64,000 bases of DNA from Vibrio lentus (GCF_030409755.1 NZ_JAUFQE010000001.1:1426001-1490000), one strand, 5' to 3'; shown: positions 28,059 through 38,281, counted from the stretch's first letter. Notes: generated by a model not told the origin, from the sequence alone. Numbers and translations are program-made.

Positions 28059-28301
28059 ATGTATCTTGTTTTGTATTGCCACAATATTGGTATGACCGAT
28101 TTTTCATTCTTTGAAACAGAAGATTTTGATAAAGAAGAGGGCTATATCGTGCGAGGCAAATGGCCGAATGAGAAAGCGTTTCGTGATTACTTAACCAAAG
28201 AGTTTGGTGACATGAGCGAGTTCCAAGTGATCGACTTAATCGCCAAAGGCGCTGAAGCAGAACATTACTTACCAGAAGAGTTGATGCGCCTAGCTTTGTA
28301 A
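28059..28301 (+). CDS. Small acidic protein, unknown
   Basis: An 80-residue soluble protein that I do not recognise. It is rich in Glu/Asp/Phe (DFSFFETEDFDKEEGY) and may form one small alpha/beta domain. AAGGATT precedes the ATG. A longer ORF on the other strand covers it but also runs through a terminator, so this one is preferred. It is monocistronic, between the ABC operon and the dld terminator. Confidence 0.65.
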   Translation: MYLVLYCHNIGMTDFSFFETEDFDKEEGYIVRGKWPNEKAFRDYLTKEFGDMSEFQVIDLIAKGAEAEHYLPEELMRLAL

Positions 28302-28370
28302 TATCTAGTTTAATAACGGGTAACTCATCATCATCCAGTTGAGTAGCATCTTTCGAACAAACGAATAAAG

Positions 28371-28400
28371 AAATGGCAGCCTGATTGGGCTGCCATTTTC
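28371..28400. terminator. Bidirectional terminator between the small gene and dld
   Basis: AAATGGCAGCC (28371-28381) pairs with GGCTGCCATTT (28388-28398), with T-rich sequence on the plus-strand exit and a short T-run on the minus-strand exit. It lies between convergent genes. Confidence 0.85.
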
Positions 28401-28441
28401 GTTTTAGGTTAAAGCTAATACCTTTTGCATCGTGAATGATG

Positions 28442-31297
28442 CTACTGCGCAACCTCGTCCACCAAATACAAGATTGACTGATACGGAATGCCACTGTGAT
28501 GTGATAAACCGATCTCACAGGTTCGGCTGTTGCTGAATCCACGAGTGCAGTTGCTTGGTACTTGTTCTTTGAGTGGGTGTACCGCCGCCTCATTTAGCTC
28601 TGGAGTGGTAAAACCTTTATCACCCGCCCAGCCACAACATTGAATATGCTCAGGAACAATCACCTCTTCGGTACAGGCTTTAGCAAGGTTCAACATCGCG
28701 CCTTCCAAACCCATTCGACGAGAACTACACGTCACATGCAGCATCACTGTCTCTTGCAGCGGCTCAAGTGTCAGGTGCTCCAGCAGGTACTGGTTCACAA
28801 ACCCTGTCGGCTCTAGCACTTCTAGTGGCTTGGTGAACTGTTCAATACTGCGTTTAGCACATGGACTGGTGTCCATTAATACTGGGTATTCACCCTGACG
28901 ACTCGCTTGCCACAACACTTCTTCGAGTTGTTGTGCTTTAGATTGGGCTAAATCGGTCATCCCTTTGCTGTCGTAAGGCATACCACAACATTGGTCATCT
29001 AGCTTTTTCGGAAGAATAACCTCAAATCCGGCTTTGTTAAGCAAAGACATGGTCACTTCAGTTAGAGGACGTTGATCGCCCGCATCGCTTTGTTGTCCCA
29101 TAGTTCGACTGGCACACGAAGGGAGGTAAACCACCTTCTTATGATTGCTTGAGGATTCTGCCGTCACGGGTGATGAGGTTAGTGAATGACTGTTCGATTG
29201 CGGCATCTCCGGCATCCAAACCGGTGTCGCACCTTTAGTTATTGAGCGCAGGCCGTTGGTTAGCTTGCCGACGGTATTCGCTCCTAGAACCTTGCTTGCC
29301 ACTTGGTTGGTTTTGAGCCCAGCTTTGGTCAGCTTTGTGGTGGTCGAGAAATGATCCGCTGTCCACTTAGCGATTGGCGTAAACTTCTCGTACTTGGCAA
29401 TACGAAGCTTCTTAATCAAATCACCGGTGTTGATTCCCACTGGGCAACGTTCGGCACACAGGCCAGTTGCGGCGCAGGTATCAATGCCTTGATATTCGAA
29501 GGTTTTCTCTAGCTCACTTGCTTCTACTTCCTCACCTGCAGCACGGCGGCGTTGTAACTCACGGTACAGCACGATACGTTGGCGTGGCGATAGGGTTAAG
29601 GTACGAGACGGACAAACAGGCTCACAGAAGCCACATTCAATACAGCGGTCGACAAGGTCGTCAGCAGCAGGCATTGGCTTCAAATTGGTGATGTGTGAAT
29701 TTGGATTGTCGTTAATAATAACGCCGGGGTTGAGCAGTCTTTCTGGATCAAACAAGGCTTTGATTTGTTGCATCAAGGCGTAGCCATCTTTGCCCCATTC
29801 CAATTCGACATAAGGCGCCATGTTACGGCCAGTGCCATGTTCTGCTTTCAGTGAACCTTGGTATTTCACCGCGACCAGTTCGGCAACGTCATCCATGAAA
29901 CCGCCGTAGCGATCGATTTCTTTTTGGCTATCAAAGCCTTGAGTAAACACAAAATGCAGGTTGCCTTCGAGGGCATGGCCGAAAATGATCGCTTCGCTGT
30001 AGTCGTATTTGTCGAACAGCTCTTGCAGCTCTCGAATGCCGTTAGCGAGGTTTTCGACAGGGAAAGCCACGTCTTCGATGATAACGGTCGTACCGACTTC
30101 ACGAACGGCACCAACCGCAGGGAACATACCTTTTCGAATGCCCCACAGAGTTGCGACTGTCTTTGGATCGGAAGTGAAAGGCACCGATTCAACAATCGTG
30201 TATTCAGTCAATGCGTCCAAAATTGATTTACATTGTAAATCTAAGTCCGGCTGGGAGCTGGCGTGTGATTCAACCAAAATTGCCGCCGCTTCTAAATCCA
30301 AGTTCGGCATGAATGCAGGCATACCCGGTTTATTAGCCACTGAACGCAGCGCTCTGCCATCCATCAATTCAACCGCAGCAACGGGTGTTTTTGATAGCGT
30401 AGTAACGGCTTTACTGGCTTGCTCTATGTCTGCAAACACCAACAGAGCCGAGGCTTTGTTGGGGTGTTCGATAACCGTGTTGTAGGTAATCTCAGCGATG
30501 AAGCCTAGTGTGCCTTCTGAGCCAATCATCAGATGTTTGATGATCTCAATTGGGTCGTGGTAATCAACCAAAGCATTCAGAGCGTAGCCAGTGGTGTTTT
30601 TGAGGCGGTATTTGTGGCGGATTCTGTCTGCGAGTTCTTGGTTTGACGCTGTCTGTTGATGTAATTCAACAATGCCTTCAAACAGTTCTTTGTGCGATTG
30701 CTTGAATGCCTCAACACTTGCGTTGTCAGCCGTATCAAGCAGGGAGCCATCACTCAATACGATTTTCATGCTCTCGACGGTGCGATACGAGTTTTGCGCA
30801 GTACCACAACACATGCCACTGGCGTTGTTCGCCGCAATACCACCGATTTTACAGGTATTAATGGAGGCTGGGTCTGGGCCGATTTTACGTTGGAAAGGGG
30901 CAAGATATTTGTTGGCATCAGCGCCAATCACACCCGGTTGAAGGATGATCTGATTGCCGTTATCTACGATTTCGTGGCCACGCCAGTCATCGGTCAGTGT
31001 GATGAGTACCGAGTCTGAAACGGCTTGTCCTGAAAGACTGGTGCCCGCAGCGCGAAAGGTAAAATGAATACCGAGTTCGCGACAGCTTTGAATGGTGAAT
31101 ATCACTTCGTCTAAGTTTTTGAGCCTTAGAACCATTTTCGGCACCAAGCGATAAAAACTCGCATCGGTGCCGTAAGCCAATCGCTTTGCCTCTTGAGTGA
31201 CAATGCGTTCTGTTTCTATTTTTTGAGCCAGTATCGCTTCAAGCTGCTGATAAGCTTGTGTGTCTATTACTCGCTCATGGGATGTGGTTGTCTCCAT
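28442..31297 (-). CDS. dld: FAD/Fe-S D-lactate dehydrogenase (Dld-II type)
   Basis: A 951-residue membrane-associated flavo-iron-sulfur enzyme oxidising D-lactate to pyruvate. The FAD-binding PCMH domain lies at about residues 30-270 (FRAAGTSLSGQAVSD, IGGIAANNASGMCCG). The FAD-oxidase C-terminal domain spans about 270-530, with GHALEGNLHF and KAEHGTGRNMAPYVE. Two 4Fe-4S clusters follow (CIECGFCEPVCP and CAATGLCAERCP). The C-terminal cysteine-rich CCG domains show DQCCGMPYDSKG and QCCGWAGDKGF. Shewanella Dld-II, a known relative, has the same layout. ATG 31297 with AAGGAAG upstream is chosen over a start 30 bp earlier. It follows lldD in the same direction but is separated by a 441-bp gap with a MITE-like element. 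Confidence 0.9.
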   Translation of the reverse strand: METTTSHERVIDTQAYQQLEAILAQKIETERIVTQEAKRLAYGTDASFYRLVPKMVLRLKNLDEVIFTIQSCRELGIHFTFRAAGTSLSGQAVSDSVLITLTDDWRGHEIVDNGNQIILQPGVIGADANKYLAPFQRKIGPDPASINTCKIGGIAANNASGMCCGTAQNSYRTVESMKIVLSDGSLLDTADNASVEAFKQSHKELFEGIVELHQQTASNQELADRIRHKYRLKNTTGYALNALVDYHDPIEIIKHLMIGSEGTLGFIAEITYNTVIEHPNKASALLVFADIEQASKAVTTLSKTPVAAVELMDGRALRSVANKPGMPAFMPNLDLEAAAILVESHASSQPDLDLQCKSILDALTEYTIVESVPFTSDPKTVATLWGIRKGMFPAVGAVREVGTTVIIEDVAFPVENLANGIRELQELFDKYDYSEAIIFGHALEGNLHFVFTQGFDSQKEIDRYGGFMDDVAELVAVKYQGSLKAEHGTGRNMAPYVELEWGKDGYALMQQIKALFDPERLLNPGVIINDNPNSHITNLKPMPAADDLVDRCIECGFCEPVCPSRTLTLSPRQRIVLYRELQRRRAAGEEVEASELEKTFEYQGIDTCAATGLCAERCPVGINTGDLIKKLRIAKYEKFTPIAKWTADHFSTTTKLTKAGLKTNQVASKVLGANTVGKLTNGLRSITKGATPVWMPEMPQSNSHSLTSSPVTAESSSNHKKVVYLPSCASRTMGQQSDAGDQRPLTEVTMSLLNKAGFEVILPKKLDDQCCGMPYDSKGMTDLAQSKAQQLEEVLWQASRQGEYPVLMDTSPCAKRSIEQFTKPLEVLEPTGFVNQYLLEHLTLEPLQETVMLHVTCSSRRMGLEGAMLNLAKACTEEVIVPEHIQCCGWAGDKGFTTPELNEAAVHPLKEQVPSNCTRGFSNSRTCEIGLSHHSGIPYQSILYLVDEVAQ

Positions 31298-31332
31298 CTT
31301 TGCTTCCTTGTGCTTCTTATTTGGCACTGTTC

Positions 31333-31598
31333 AGGGCGTGTTGACCTTTCGTGGTTAAATTTTGTTCAAGATAAAAGCGTTTTAATCGCGGCGAGGGGGA
31401 AGTAGCCTAGTCACTCTAAGCAAATCCCCCTCAACAAAGAGTAAAACGCTTTTAGCTGAACCCTTCGGGCAGCGTTTGCTGGCCATTTCTACTGCGTTAT
31501 CGGCTTCTCATGTAGGCTAGCTACACATCGACGCCTCTGCCTTGTATAAATACCCAGCAACTCGCTGCAAAAATCAGCTCGAAAGATCAACACGCCCT
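31333..31598. mobile_element. MITE-like element with 19-bp terminal inverted repeats
   Basis: The left end AGGGCGTGTTGACCTTTCG (31333-31351) and the right end CGAAAGATCAACACGCCCT (31580-31598) are inverted copies with one mismatch. The 266-bp interior has no ORF and contains a long internal hairpin: TAAAAGCGTTTTA near 31372 with TAAAACGCTTTTA near 31442, and GAGGGGGA with TCCCCCTC. I could not see a target-site duplication. The layout is that of a non-autonomous element. Confidence 0.75.
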
Positions 31599-31628
31599 AG
31601 CTTTTTATATTATTTTCCAGTGCTTAAA

Positions 31629-31664
31629 CGGTGTCACAACGGCAGTGTAATTGCTGTGACACCG
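31629..31664 (-). terminator. Strong hairpin downstream of lldD
   Basis: CGGTGTCACA (31629-31638) pairs perfectly with TGTGACACCG (31655-31664), with inner GCA/TGC pairing. On the minus strand the T-rich stretch after it is weak, so it may be a processing or stability hairpin rather than a full terminator. Confidence 0.5.
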
Positions 31665-31738
31665 ATTGAACTTCAGTCTAAGTAGACCAAAGCATTAGTC
31701 CGAATCCTGACCTGAATCCGAACCTGAGTCGTGGCGGT

Positions 31739-32878
31739 TTAATCTAGCCCCACCAGAGAATCACGAGTTAAGTCTTTGATTGTCTTGGCGCCAGTTAGAG
31801 TCATCGCAACGCGCATCTCTTTGTCGTAAAGGTCGAGTAGGTTCTCAACACCTGCTTGTCCTTGCGCTGCTAACGCGTAAACGAAAGAGCGACCAAGTAA
31901 GGTGCAGTCAGCGCCCATCGCCATCATGCGAACTACATCTAAGCCAGTACGAATGCCAGAGTCGACCAGAATCTTGGTGTCGCCTTTTACCGCATCTGCA
32001 ATCGCAGGCAGTGCTTTAGCACTTGATAGAACACCATCAAGCTGACGACCACCGTGGTTTGAAACTACGATACCGTCTGCGCCAAATCTCACGGCGTCTT
32101 TTGCATCTTCTTCATCTAGAATGCCTTTGATGACCATCGGGCCGTCCCAGAAGTCACGGATCCACTCTAGGTCTTTCCATGAAATCGACGGGTCGAAGTT
32201 GTCACCCAACCAACCGATGTAGTCTTCCAGTTTGGTTGGAGAACCGCGGTAAGTAGAGATATTGCCAAGATCGTGTGGCTTGCCTAGTAGGCCAACATCA
32301 ACAGCCCAACTAGGATGACGCATAGATTGAAATACACGACGAATTGCTGCATTTGGACCGCTCATTCCTGAGTGCATGTCACGGTAACGAGCGCCAGGTA
32401 CAGGCATATCCACCGTGAAGACCAGTGTTGTCACGCCTGCCGCTTTGGCACGTTCCAATACGTTCTTCATGAAGCCACGATCTTTTAGCACGTAAAGTTG
32501 GAACCACATTGGTCGCTCAATCTTAGGTGCGACTTCTTCGATCGGGCATACCGACACGGTCGACATCGTAAAAGGGATGCCTTTATTGTCTGCGGCTTTT
32601 GCAGCTTGCACTTCACCACGTCGTGCGTACATGCCTGTTAGACCAACGGGTGCTAAGGCAATCGGCATCGCCAGTTTTTCGCCAAACAGCTCAGTTTCCA
32701 AATTCAGGTCTGACATGTCATTGAGGACACGCTGCTTGAGCGCGATCTCTGCAAGATCGGCCGTGTTGCGGCGTAAGGTATGTTCTCCGTAAGAACCGCC
32801 GTCAATATAGTGGAAAAGAAACGGTGGTAATTTCGCTTTTGCTGCGGCGCGGTAATCAGTCGATGCGGATATGATCAT
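31739..32878 (-). CDS. lldD: FMN-dependent L-lactate dehydrogenase
   Basis: A 379-residue membrane-associated flavoenzyme oxidising L-lactate to pyruvate and feeding the quinone pool. It starts [20 protein letters not shown]. Motifs are [35 protein letters not shown] and the active-site signature [11 protein letters not shown] with its catalytic His at about residue 275. Length and start equal those of E. coli LldD. The 36-residue upstream in-frame extension is ignored. It follows lctP on the minus strand after a structured 290-bp gap. Confidence 0.95.
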   Translation of the reverse strand: MIISASTDYRAAAKAKLPPFLFHYIDGGSYGEHTLRRNTADLAEIALKQRVLNDMSDLNLETELFGEKLAMPIALAPVGLTGMYARRGEVQAAKAADNKGIPFTMSTVSVCPIEEVAPKIERPMWFQLYVLKDRGFMKNVLERAKAAGVTTLVFTVDMPVPGARYRDMHSGMSGPNAAIRRVFQSMRHPSWAVDVGLLGKPHDLGNISTYRGSPTKLEDYIGWLGDNFDPSISWKDLEWIRDFWDGPMVIKGILDEEDAKDAVRFGADGIVVSNHGGRQLDGVLSSAKALPAIADAVKGDTKILVDSGIRTGLDVVRMMAMGADCTLLGRSFVYALAAQGQAGVENLLDLYDKEMRVAMTLTGAKTIKDLTRDSLVGLD

Positions 32879-32978
32879 AATTTCAGTCCTAAATTCTTGG
32901 GATGTTACCCTTATATGAGAGCTTGGCTTGGGCTGCTTTAATTCTTGAAAAAGTAAGCGTTGGTTCTTTCTTAAACGG

Positions 32979-33042
32979 TGAAACAAGTAATCTTTGAAGC
33001 AGTTAATCTATGAAGCAAATAACCAGTGAAGCAATAAAATGG
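32979..33042. repeat. Four degenerate 16-bp tandem repeats before lldD
   Basis: Units start at 32979, 32995, 33011 and 33027. Each begins TGAARCA and is followed by an AT-rich TAAYCT-like half. They lie in the lctP-lldD gap, about 100 bp upstream of the lldD start, and their last unit touches the large inverted repeat. Confidence 0.8.
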
Positions 33043-33144
33043 CGTTAATACCCGAGGGTGTTGATGTGTTTTAGTATCCATTCCGAAACTCATCAACTGT
33101 CTTATTAGACGGTGTTGCAGTCGGGGAATTGAGTATTAACGCCA
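33040..33144. repeat. Long inverted repeat between lctP and lldD
   Basis: TGGCGTTAATAC (33040-33051) and GTATTAACGCCA (33133-33144) are perfect 12-bp inverted copies closing a 105-bp segment. Inner pairing GTTGATG/CATCAAC suggests a branched RNA or DNA structure. It lies just downstream of the lctP stop. Confidence 0.75.
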
Positions 33145-33168
33145 AGTGCTTTTGTAACGACTTATGGT

Positions 33169-34875
33169 TTACATAAGTGCGTCTGTCATTTTGAAACCGT
33201 AGATAACCACTAGGCCGATGATTCCTGTCATCACCAAGTAGTAGAACGTTGGGATGATAGTCTTACGTAGTGTTGCGCCTTCGCGTCCTAACAAGCCTAC
33301 GGTCGCCGATGCGGCTACCACGTTGTGAATCGCAATCATGTTACCTGCTGCAGCACCAACGGCTTGCAGAGCAACAACTACTGCACTAGAGATAGACAGA
33401 GTTTGTGCTACTTCGAATTGGAACTGGCTGAACATCATGTTTGAAACGGTGTTCGAACCTGCAATGAAGGCACCTAACGCACCAACCGTGGCACTTAACG
33501 CTGGGAATGCGCTGCCGACTAGGTCAGCTGCAAAATTGGCCGTGGTTACTGGCATACTTGCTAAATCAGCGCCGTTCACGCCAGAGTTAATGAAGATACG
33601 AACCATTGGGATGGTGAACACCAACACAAAGCCAGCGCCTATTAGAGTTTTGCTCGACTCACCAAAAGCTTTAGCCAGTGGTGTTGCGCTGCGTGATTGC
33701 ATTAGAACAGCAACCAGTGCGACGAAGACCAAGATACCACCTGGTAGATACAGAGGTTGAATCGCTGTGCTTACGCCTGTCTCGCCAAGGATGTTGCTGA
33801 AAGAAAGGCTAACGCTCTTAAGCAGGCCTTTGAACTCAGGGCTCACACGGCTAGCAACTAGAGTGACAGCGAGCAGCACGTAAGGTGCCCATGCCATCGC
33901 CATGCTCATTTTCTTATGACCTTGCTTACTGTTTGAATGAGTGTCATCAAGATCGATCTTCAAAGAACCTAGCCATTCTGCTGGCCACTTGTCTTCGCTC
34001 TCAAAATCCCATTTTGATTTAGGTACTAGGAAGCCACGTTTTGCTGCTGTTACAACAATAGCAAGGCCAACTAAACCACCAATCAGTGATGGGAACTCAG
34101 CACCGAGGAAAACACCCGTTAGTGCGTAAGGAATGGTGAAAGCGGCACCTGCGAACAGTGCGAATGGCAGGATATCAAGACCTTCAGTCCAGCTTTTGTT
34201 CTTACCGAAGAAGCGAGTCAGCATCATCGCCATCAATACAGGAATCATCACACCAACGCAGGCGTGGATGATTGCAACACTTGATGTGATCTGTTGTAGG
34301 TAAGCATCCCATGTTGAACCATTGGCAATCAGGCTTTCACCGATGTTGTGCGTATCCAAACCTTTGTTTACGCCAACAATGATAGGTGTACCCACCGCGC
34401 CGAACGATACCGGCGTAGATTGAATCATCATGCCCATCAGTACCGCAGCTAACGCTGGGAAGCCAATGGCAACCAACAATGGAGCGGCGATTGCAGCGGG
34501 TGTGCCGAAGCCAGACGCCCCTTCAATGAATGAACCAAAACACCAAGCAATGATGATCGCTTGTACACGACGGTCTGCTGATATGTCAGTAAATCCGTTG
34601 CGGATGGTGGTGATAGCTCCGGTGTGTTTCAAAGTGTTTAATAAGAAGATGGCGCCAAACACAATCCAGAGAACCGACACGGTAATGCCGAAGCCTTGGA
34701 ATACTGAAGCCAGCACGCGAGTGCTAGACATATCCCATGCGAATAGGGCGATAGCAACGGTTAATGCAAATGCCACGGGCATCGCTTTTTTTGCAGGCCA
34801 GTTAAGGCCAACCAGCAGAATCGCTGCAACAACTATTGGCGAAAAGGCCAATAAAGCTAGTAGAGTTTCACTCAT
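33169..34875 (-). CDS. lctP: L-lactate permease LctP
   Basis: A 568-residue inner-membrane lactate:proton symporter of the LctP family, slightly longer than the E. coli protein. It has about 12-14 membrane segments. Family motifs include [24 protein letters not shown] (about residues 110-135), [18 protein letters not shown] and, near the C-terminus, [18 protein letters not shown] with [17 protein letters not shown]. It is the first gene of the lactate locus, divergent from a LysR gene. Confidence 0.95.
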   Translation of the reverse strand: MSETLLALLAFSPIVVAAILLVGLNWPAKKAMPVAFALTVAIALFAWDMSSTRVLASVFQGFGITVSVLWIVFGAIFLLNTLKHTGAITTIRNGFTDISADRRVQAIIIAWCFGSFIEGASGFGTPAAIAAPLLVAIGFPALAAVLMGMMIQSTPVSFGAVGTPIIVGVNKGLDTHNIGESLIANGSTWDAYLQQITSSVAIIHACVGVMIPVLMAMMLTRFFGKNKSWTEGLDILPFALFAGAAFTIPYALTGVFLGAEFPSLIGGLVGLAIVVTAAKRGFLVPKSKWDFESEDKWPAEWLGSLKIDLDDTHSNSKQGHKKMSMAMAWAPYVLLAVTLVASRVSPEFKGLLKSVSLSFSNILGETGVSTAIQPLYLPGGILVFVALVAVLMQSRSATPLAKAFGESSKTLIGAGFVLVFTIPMVRIFINSGVNGADLASMPVTTANFAADLVGSAFPALSATVGALGAFIAGSNTVSNMMFSQFQFEVAQTLSISSAVVVALQAVGAAAGNMIAIHNVVAASATVGLLGREGATLRKTIIPTFYYLVMTGIIGLVVIYGFKMTDALM

Positions 34876-35122
34876 GGGTACTTCCTCGTACTTGTTTTCA
34901 AACGTTCATGTTTGAAGTGAATAACACGTCATTAGTTTTGTAGGTGTAATCTGAATCTCATGGATTCAATTGTTGTAATTAGAGTCGCTTTATTTGTAAC
35001 CGATGTGATTGCAAAAGCTGTTTTTGTAATTGTTTTGTTAATTTGGCGTGAATTTACCCCTTTATTTTTTATTGATATAGGGAAATAATGAAAATAATTA
35101 ATTCCAAAATTGGCATAATCAA

Positions 35123-36040
35123 ATGCGAGCAGACGATTTGATCCTGTTTTCACAGGTAGTAGAGCTGGGTAGTTTTAGTAAGGTGGCAGAACAAAATAAC
35201 CTTACAAATTCGGTAGTTAGTAAGAGAATTGCGCGTTTGGAAGAAGAGATTGGCGTGCAGCTATTATATCGAACCACGCGTAAATTGACCCTGACCGAGG
35301 CGGGTAAGGCAATGTTACACGGAGCCAAAAATGTGAAGCAGGCGGCTCAAGAGGCTATGGACGCAGTTTCAGGCTTTGGTGAAAATGTTAGTGGTCATAT
35401 CAAAATGTCAGTGCCTACTATCTCCGGAGATTTGATTCTCGCAGACGCTGTTGCCGAGTTTTGTAATATGCACCCAGGTTTAACGGTCGATATGTCTCTT
35501 AACAATCGATTTGTTGATTTGGTTGAGGATGGTTTGGACTTGGTCATTCGAACTGGTTACTTGGAAGACTCAAGCCTTATTGCCCGTCATATATTGGATT
35601 CACAATGGGTGGTGTGTGCCTCGCCGTCTTATATCGCTAAGAACGGTAAGCCGATGCAGCCCAAGGATTTGGTCGAGCACAATTGCTTGCAATACGCTTA
35701 TCAAACGACAGGCGCCAGTGAGTGGCAGTTCTTACACAGTAAGGATGGCTGCACCGACAACGACAAATACATCGTGCGCGTCTCTGGCTCTTTCTCTACC
35801 GATAATGCGACGGCATTAAGAAAAGCCGCTTTGGGCGGTCATGGTGTGGCGTACGTGCCACGTTGTCTGGTGTATCACGATATTCGCAACGGCCAGCTGG
35901 TGGATATCTTCCCTGACTTAGTCGGTAAAAAGCTGGGTATTTATGCGGTGTACCCCTTTACGCGTCAGCCACCGAACAAGATTAAGTTATTGATTGAACA
36001 CATCAGAACGCGTTATCTGACGATTTCACATTATTTTTAA
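35123..36040 (+). CDS. LysR-family regulator next to lactate genes
   Basis: A 305-residue LTTR. The winged HTH occupies residues 1-62 (VVELGSFSKVAEQNNLTNSVVSKRIARLEEEIGVQLL). The effector domain (about 90-295) belongs to the CrgA-like group (SGHIKMSVPTISGD, DLVIRTGYLEDSSLIAR). Divergent from lctP across 247 bp, it is the natural candidate to control lctP-lldD-dld, in place of the GntR-type LldR of other gamma-proteobacteria. It is followed at 11 bp by the prolyl oligopeptidase gene, probably co-transcribed. Confidence 0.9.
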   Translation: MRADDLILFSQVVELGSFSKVAEQNNLTNSVVSKRIARLEEEIGVQLLYRTTRKLTLTEAGKAMLHGAKNVKQAAQEAMDAVSGFGENVSGHIKMSVPTISGDLILADAVAEFCNMHPGLTVDMSLNNRFVDLVEDGLDLVIRTGYLEDSSLIARHILDSQWVVCASPSYIAKNGKPMQPKDLVEHNCLQYAYQTTGASEWQFLHSKDGCTDNDKYIVRVSGSFSTDNATALRKAALGGHGVAYVPRCLVYHDIRNGQLVDIFPDLVGKKLGIYAVYPFTRQPPNKIKLLIEHIRTRYLTISHYF

Positions 36041-36051
36041 TAAGGATCACG

Positions 36052-38112
36052 ATGAGCTATTTAAAAGAGTATCAATATCCAATCACCAATAAACAGATCG
36101 TCAGCGATGACTATTTTGGTCAGATAATCGAAGACCCATATCGCTGGTTAGAAGACGACAGAAGTGACGAAACCGCGCAATGGGTGGCGAGTCAAAATGA
36201 AGTCACATTCGATTACCTTGCTCAAATCCCGTATCGCGCAGAACTGCGAGAGCGATTAGCGAAAGCGCAAGACTACAAAAAGAGCTCACAGCCGTTTGTG
36301 CGAGGTGATTACACCTATTTCTATAAGAATGATGGACTGCAGAATCACAGTATTCTTTATCGTCAGAAAGAAGGTCAGTCGATTGAAGTGTTCCTAGACC
36401 CGAATACCTTCTCGGAAGATGGGACCACATCACTGGGCTCGGTGTCGTTTTCGAAAGATTACAGCCTAGTGGCATACAGTATTTCAGAGGGTGGTAGCGA
36501 CTGGCGTAAGATCTTTGTGATTGATACTGAGACTAAGCAGCAGCTTGAAGCCGAAATCACAGACGCTAAATTTACCGGTATTTCTTGGTTGGGTAATCGC
36601 GGCTTTTATTACTCTAGCTACGACAAGCCCGACGGCAGCCAGCTTTCAGCACGTACCGAACAGCACAAACTTTACTTCCATGAGTTGGGTGCAGAGCAAG
36701 CTAGCGACAAAGTGATTTTTGGTGAGAACAACGCTGAGCAGCACCGATATGTATCAGGCTATACCACCGAAGATGACCGTTACTTGATCATTCTAGGGCG
36801 AGAGTCGACATCGGGTAACAGACTGTTCTATATCGATTTAAACTCACCAGAACAACAGCTGAATACGCTGATTGATCATGTGGATAGCGATACTTATCTC
36901 ATCGATAACCAAGATGATACCTTCATTCTATATACGAATCTTGATGCGCCTAATGGCAAGGTGGTGAGCTTTGATACTCGCGATGGGAAATGGCTCGAAA
37001 TCATCCCTGAAAAGCCACAGCCATTGGATATCAGTACGGGCGGTGGCTACTTATTTGCCCACTACATGGTGGATGTGGTGTCTAAGATTGAGCAGTTGGA
37101 TTACCAAGGCAATCTGGTTCGTGAAATCCACTTACCAGGTCTCGGAACGGCCAGTGGCTTGGGTGGTAAAAAAGAGCAATCTCAGCTTTATTACACCTTT
37201 ACCAACTATGTTACGCCGCCAACGATTTTCTCTTTTGATGTTGAATCTGGAAGCTCTGAAATCTACCAACGCTCTGAGTCTCCGTTTGAGTCGGATCAGT
37301 TTGAGTCTAAACAAGTCTTCTATACCTCGAAGGATGGCACCAAGGTTCCGATGCTTATCTCTTATAAGAAGGGATTAGTGTTAGATGGCAATAATCCAAC
37401 CATGTTGTACGCCTATGGTGGCTTTAACGTTAGCCTAACGCCTTCTTTCTCGGGCACGGTGGGCAGTTGGCTAGAACTGGGTGGCGTATATGCGGTGCCA
37501 AACCTGCGTGGCGGTGGTGAGTATGGTAAGGCGTGGCACAAAGCCGGAACTCAGCAGAAAAAGCAGAATGTCTTTGACGACTTCATTGCTGCTGCCGAGT
37601 TCTTAATGGAAGAAAACTACACCAGTAGCGATAAGTTGGCGATTCGCGGCGGTTCTAACGGAGGCTTGCTGGTAGGCGCTTGTATGACACAAAGGCCAGA
37701 GCTGTTCCAAGTGGCCCTGCCTGCGGTTGGTGTGCTGGACATGTTGCGTTACCACACATTCACGTCTGGCGAAGGTTGGGCGTACGACTACGGTACATCA
37801 GCGCAAAATAAAGAGATGTTCGAATACCTGCTTGGTTATTCTCCGGTTCATAATGTGGTGCGCGGCACGGACTATCCAGCAACATTGGTTACCACCGCGG
37901 ATCACGATGACCGTGTGGTACCGGCTCACTCTTATAAGTTCATCTCAGAGCTGCAAGATAAGCATGAAGGCGGTGCGCCCGTGATGATTCGTATCGATGT
38001 TAATGCGGGCCATGGTGCTGGAATGCCGCTGAGTAAAGCGATCGATCTCACTGCTGATATCTACGCATTTACCCTGTTCAATATGGGAATAGAGTCCCTA
38101 GATTCAATCTAA
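36052..38112 (+). CDS. Prolyl oligopeptidase (S9A)
   Basis: A 686-residue serine peptidase cleaving after proline in short peptides. The N-terminal beta-propeller spans about residues 70-400. The alpha/beta-hydrolase catalytic domain has the nucleophile in GGSNGGLLVGA (Ser at about residue 532), Asp in DHDDRVVPAHS (about 624) and His in NAGHGAGMP (about 657). No signal peptide is visible, so it is cytoplasmic. It is preceded by AAGGA. A degenerate copy of its last about 45 codons lies at 56943-57075, on the far side of the glycan locus. Confidence 0.93.
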   Translation: MSYLKEYQYPITNKQIVSDDYFGQIIEDPYRWLEDDRSDETAQWVASQNEVTFDYLAQIPYRAELRERLAKAQDYKKSSQPFVRGDYTYFYKNDGLQNHSILYRQKEGQSIEVFLDPNTFSEDGTTSLGSVSFSKDYSLVAYSISEGGSDWRKIFVIDTETKQQLEAEITDAKFTGISWLGNRGFYYSSYDKPDGSQLSARTEQHKLYFHELGAEQASDKVIFGENNAEQHRYVSGYTTEDDRYLIILGRESTSGNRLFYIDLNSPEQQLNTLIDHVDSDTYLIDNQDDTFILYTNLDAPNGKVVSFDTRDGKWLEIIPEKPQPLDISTGGGYLFAHYMVDVVSKIEQLDYQGNLVREIHLPGLGTASGLGGKKEQSQLYYTFTNYVTPPTIFSFDVESGSSEIYQRSESPFESDQFESKQVFYTSKDGTKVPMLISYKKGLVLDGNNPTMLYAYGGFNVSLTPSFSGTVGSWLELGGVYAVPNLRGGGEYGKAWHKAGTQQKKQNVFDDFIAAAEFLMEENYTSSDKLAIRGGSNGGLLVGACMTQRPELFQVALPAVGVLDMLRYHTFTSGEGWAYDYGTSAQNKEMFEYLLGYSPVHNVVRGTDYPATLVTTADHDDRVVPAHSYKFISELQDKHEGGAPVMIRIDVNAGHGAGMPLSKAIDLTADIYAFTLFNMGIESLDSI

Positions 38113-38154
38113 AAAATACTTAATTTTAGATAACTGGGTATTTGACTCAGTCCG

Positions 38155-38191
38155 AAAAGCCTCAAAATCTGCCTTAGATTTTGAGGCTTTT
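38155..38191 (+). terminator. Terminator of the prolyl oligopeptidase gene
   Basis: AAGCCTCAAAATCT (38157-38170) pairs perfectly with AGATTTTGAGGCTT (38176-38189), then TT. A-rich sequence on the left makes it usable from both sides. Confidence 0.88.
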
Positions 38192-38281
38192 CATATATAT
38201 GAAAATCAATCAAATTCACATCCAATTCTCTTTGTTTTTCTACACCCTTTTCCGTGATAGCCGCCACCATTACTGATGAAA

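Larger units (their letters stand above)
31298..31738. other. lldD-dld gap carrying inserted and hairpin elements
   Basis: These 441 bp lie between the lldD stop and the dld start. They hold the MITE-like element and a separate 36-nt hairpin; little else remains. Promoter elements for dld, if any, must be inside or beside the insertion. Confidence 0.7.

Noticed and set aside
28054..28593. 179-residue minus-strand ORF over the small acidic gene
   Set aside because: It runs through the bidirectional terminator and the 3' end of dld, and its composition is not protein-like.
31333..31598. Insertion sequence with a transposase
   Set aside because: The element is only 266 bp with no ORF, so it can at most be a non-autonomous element.
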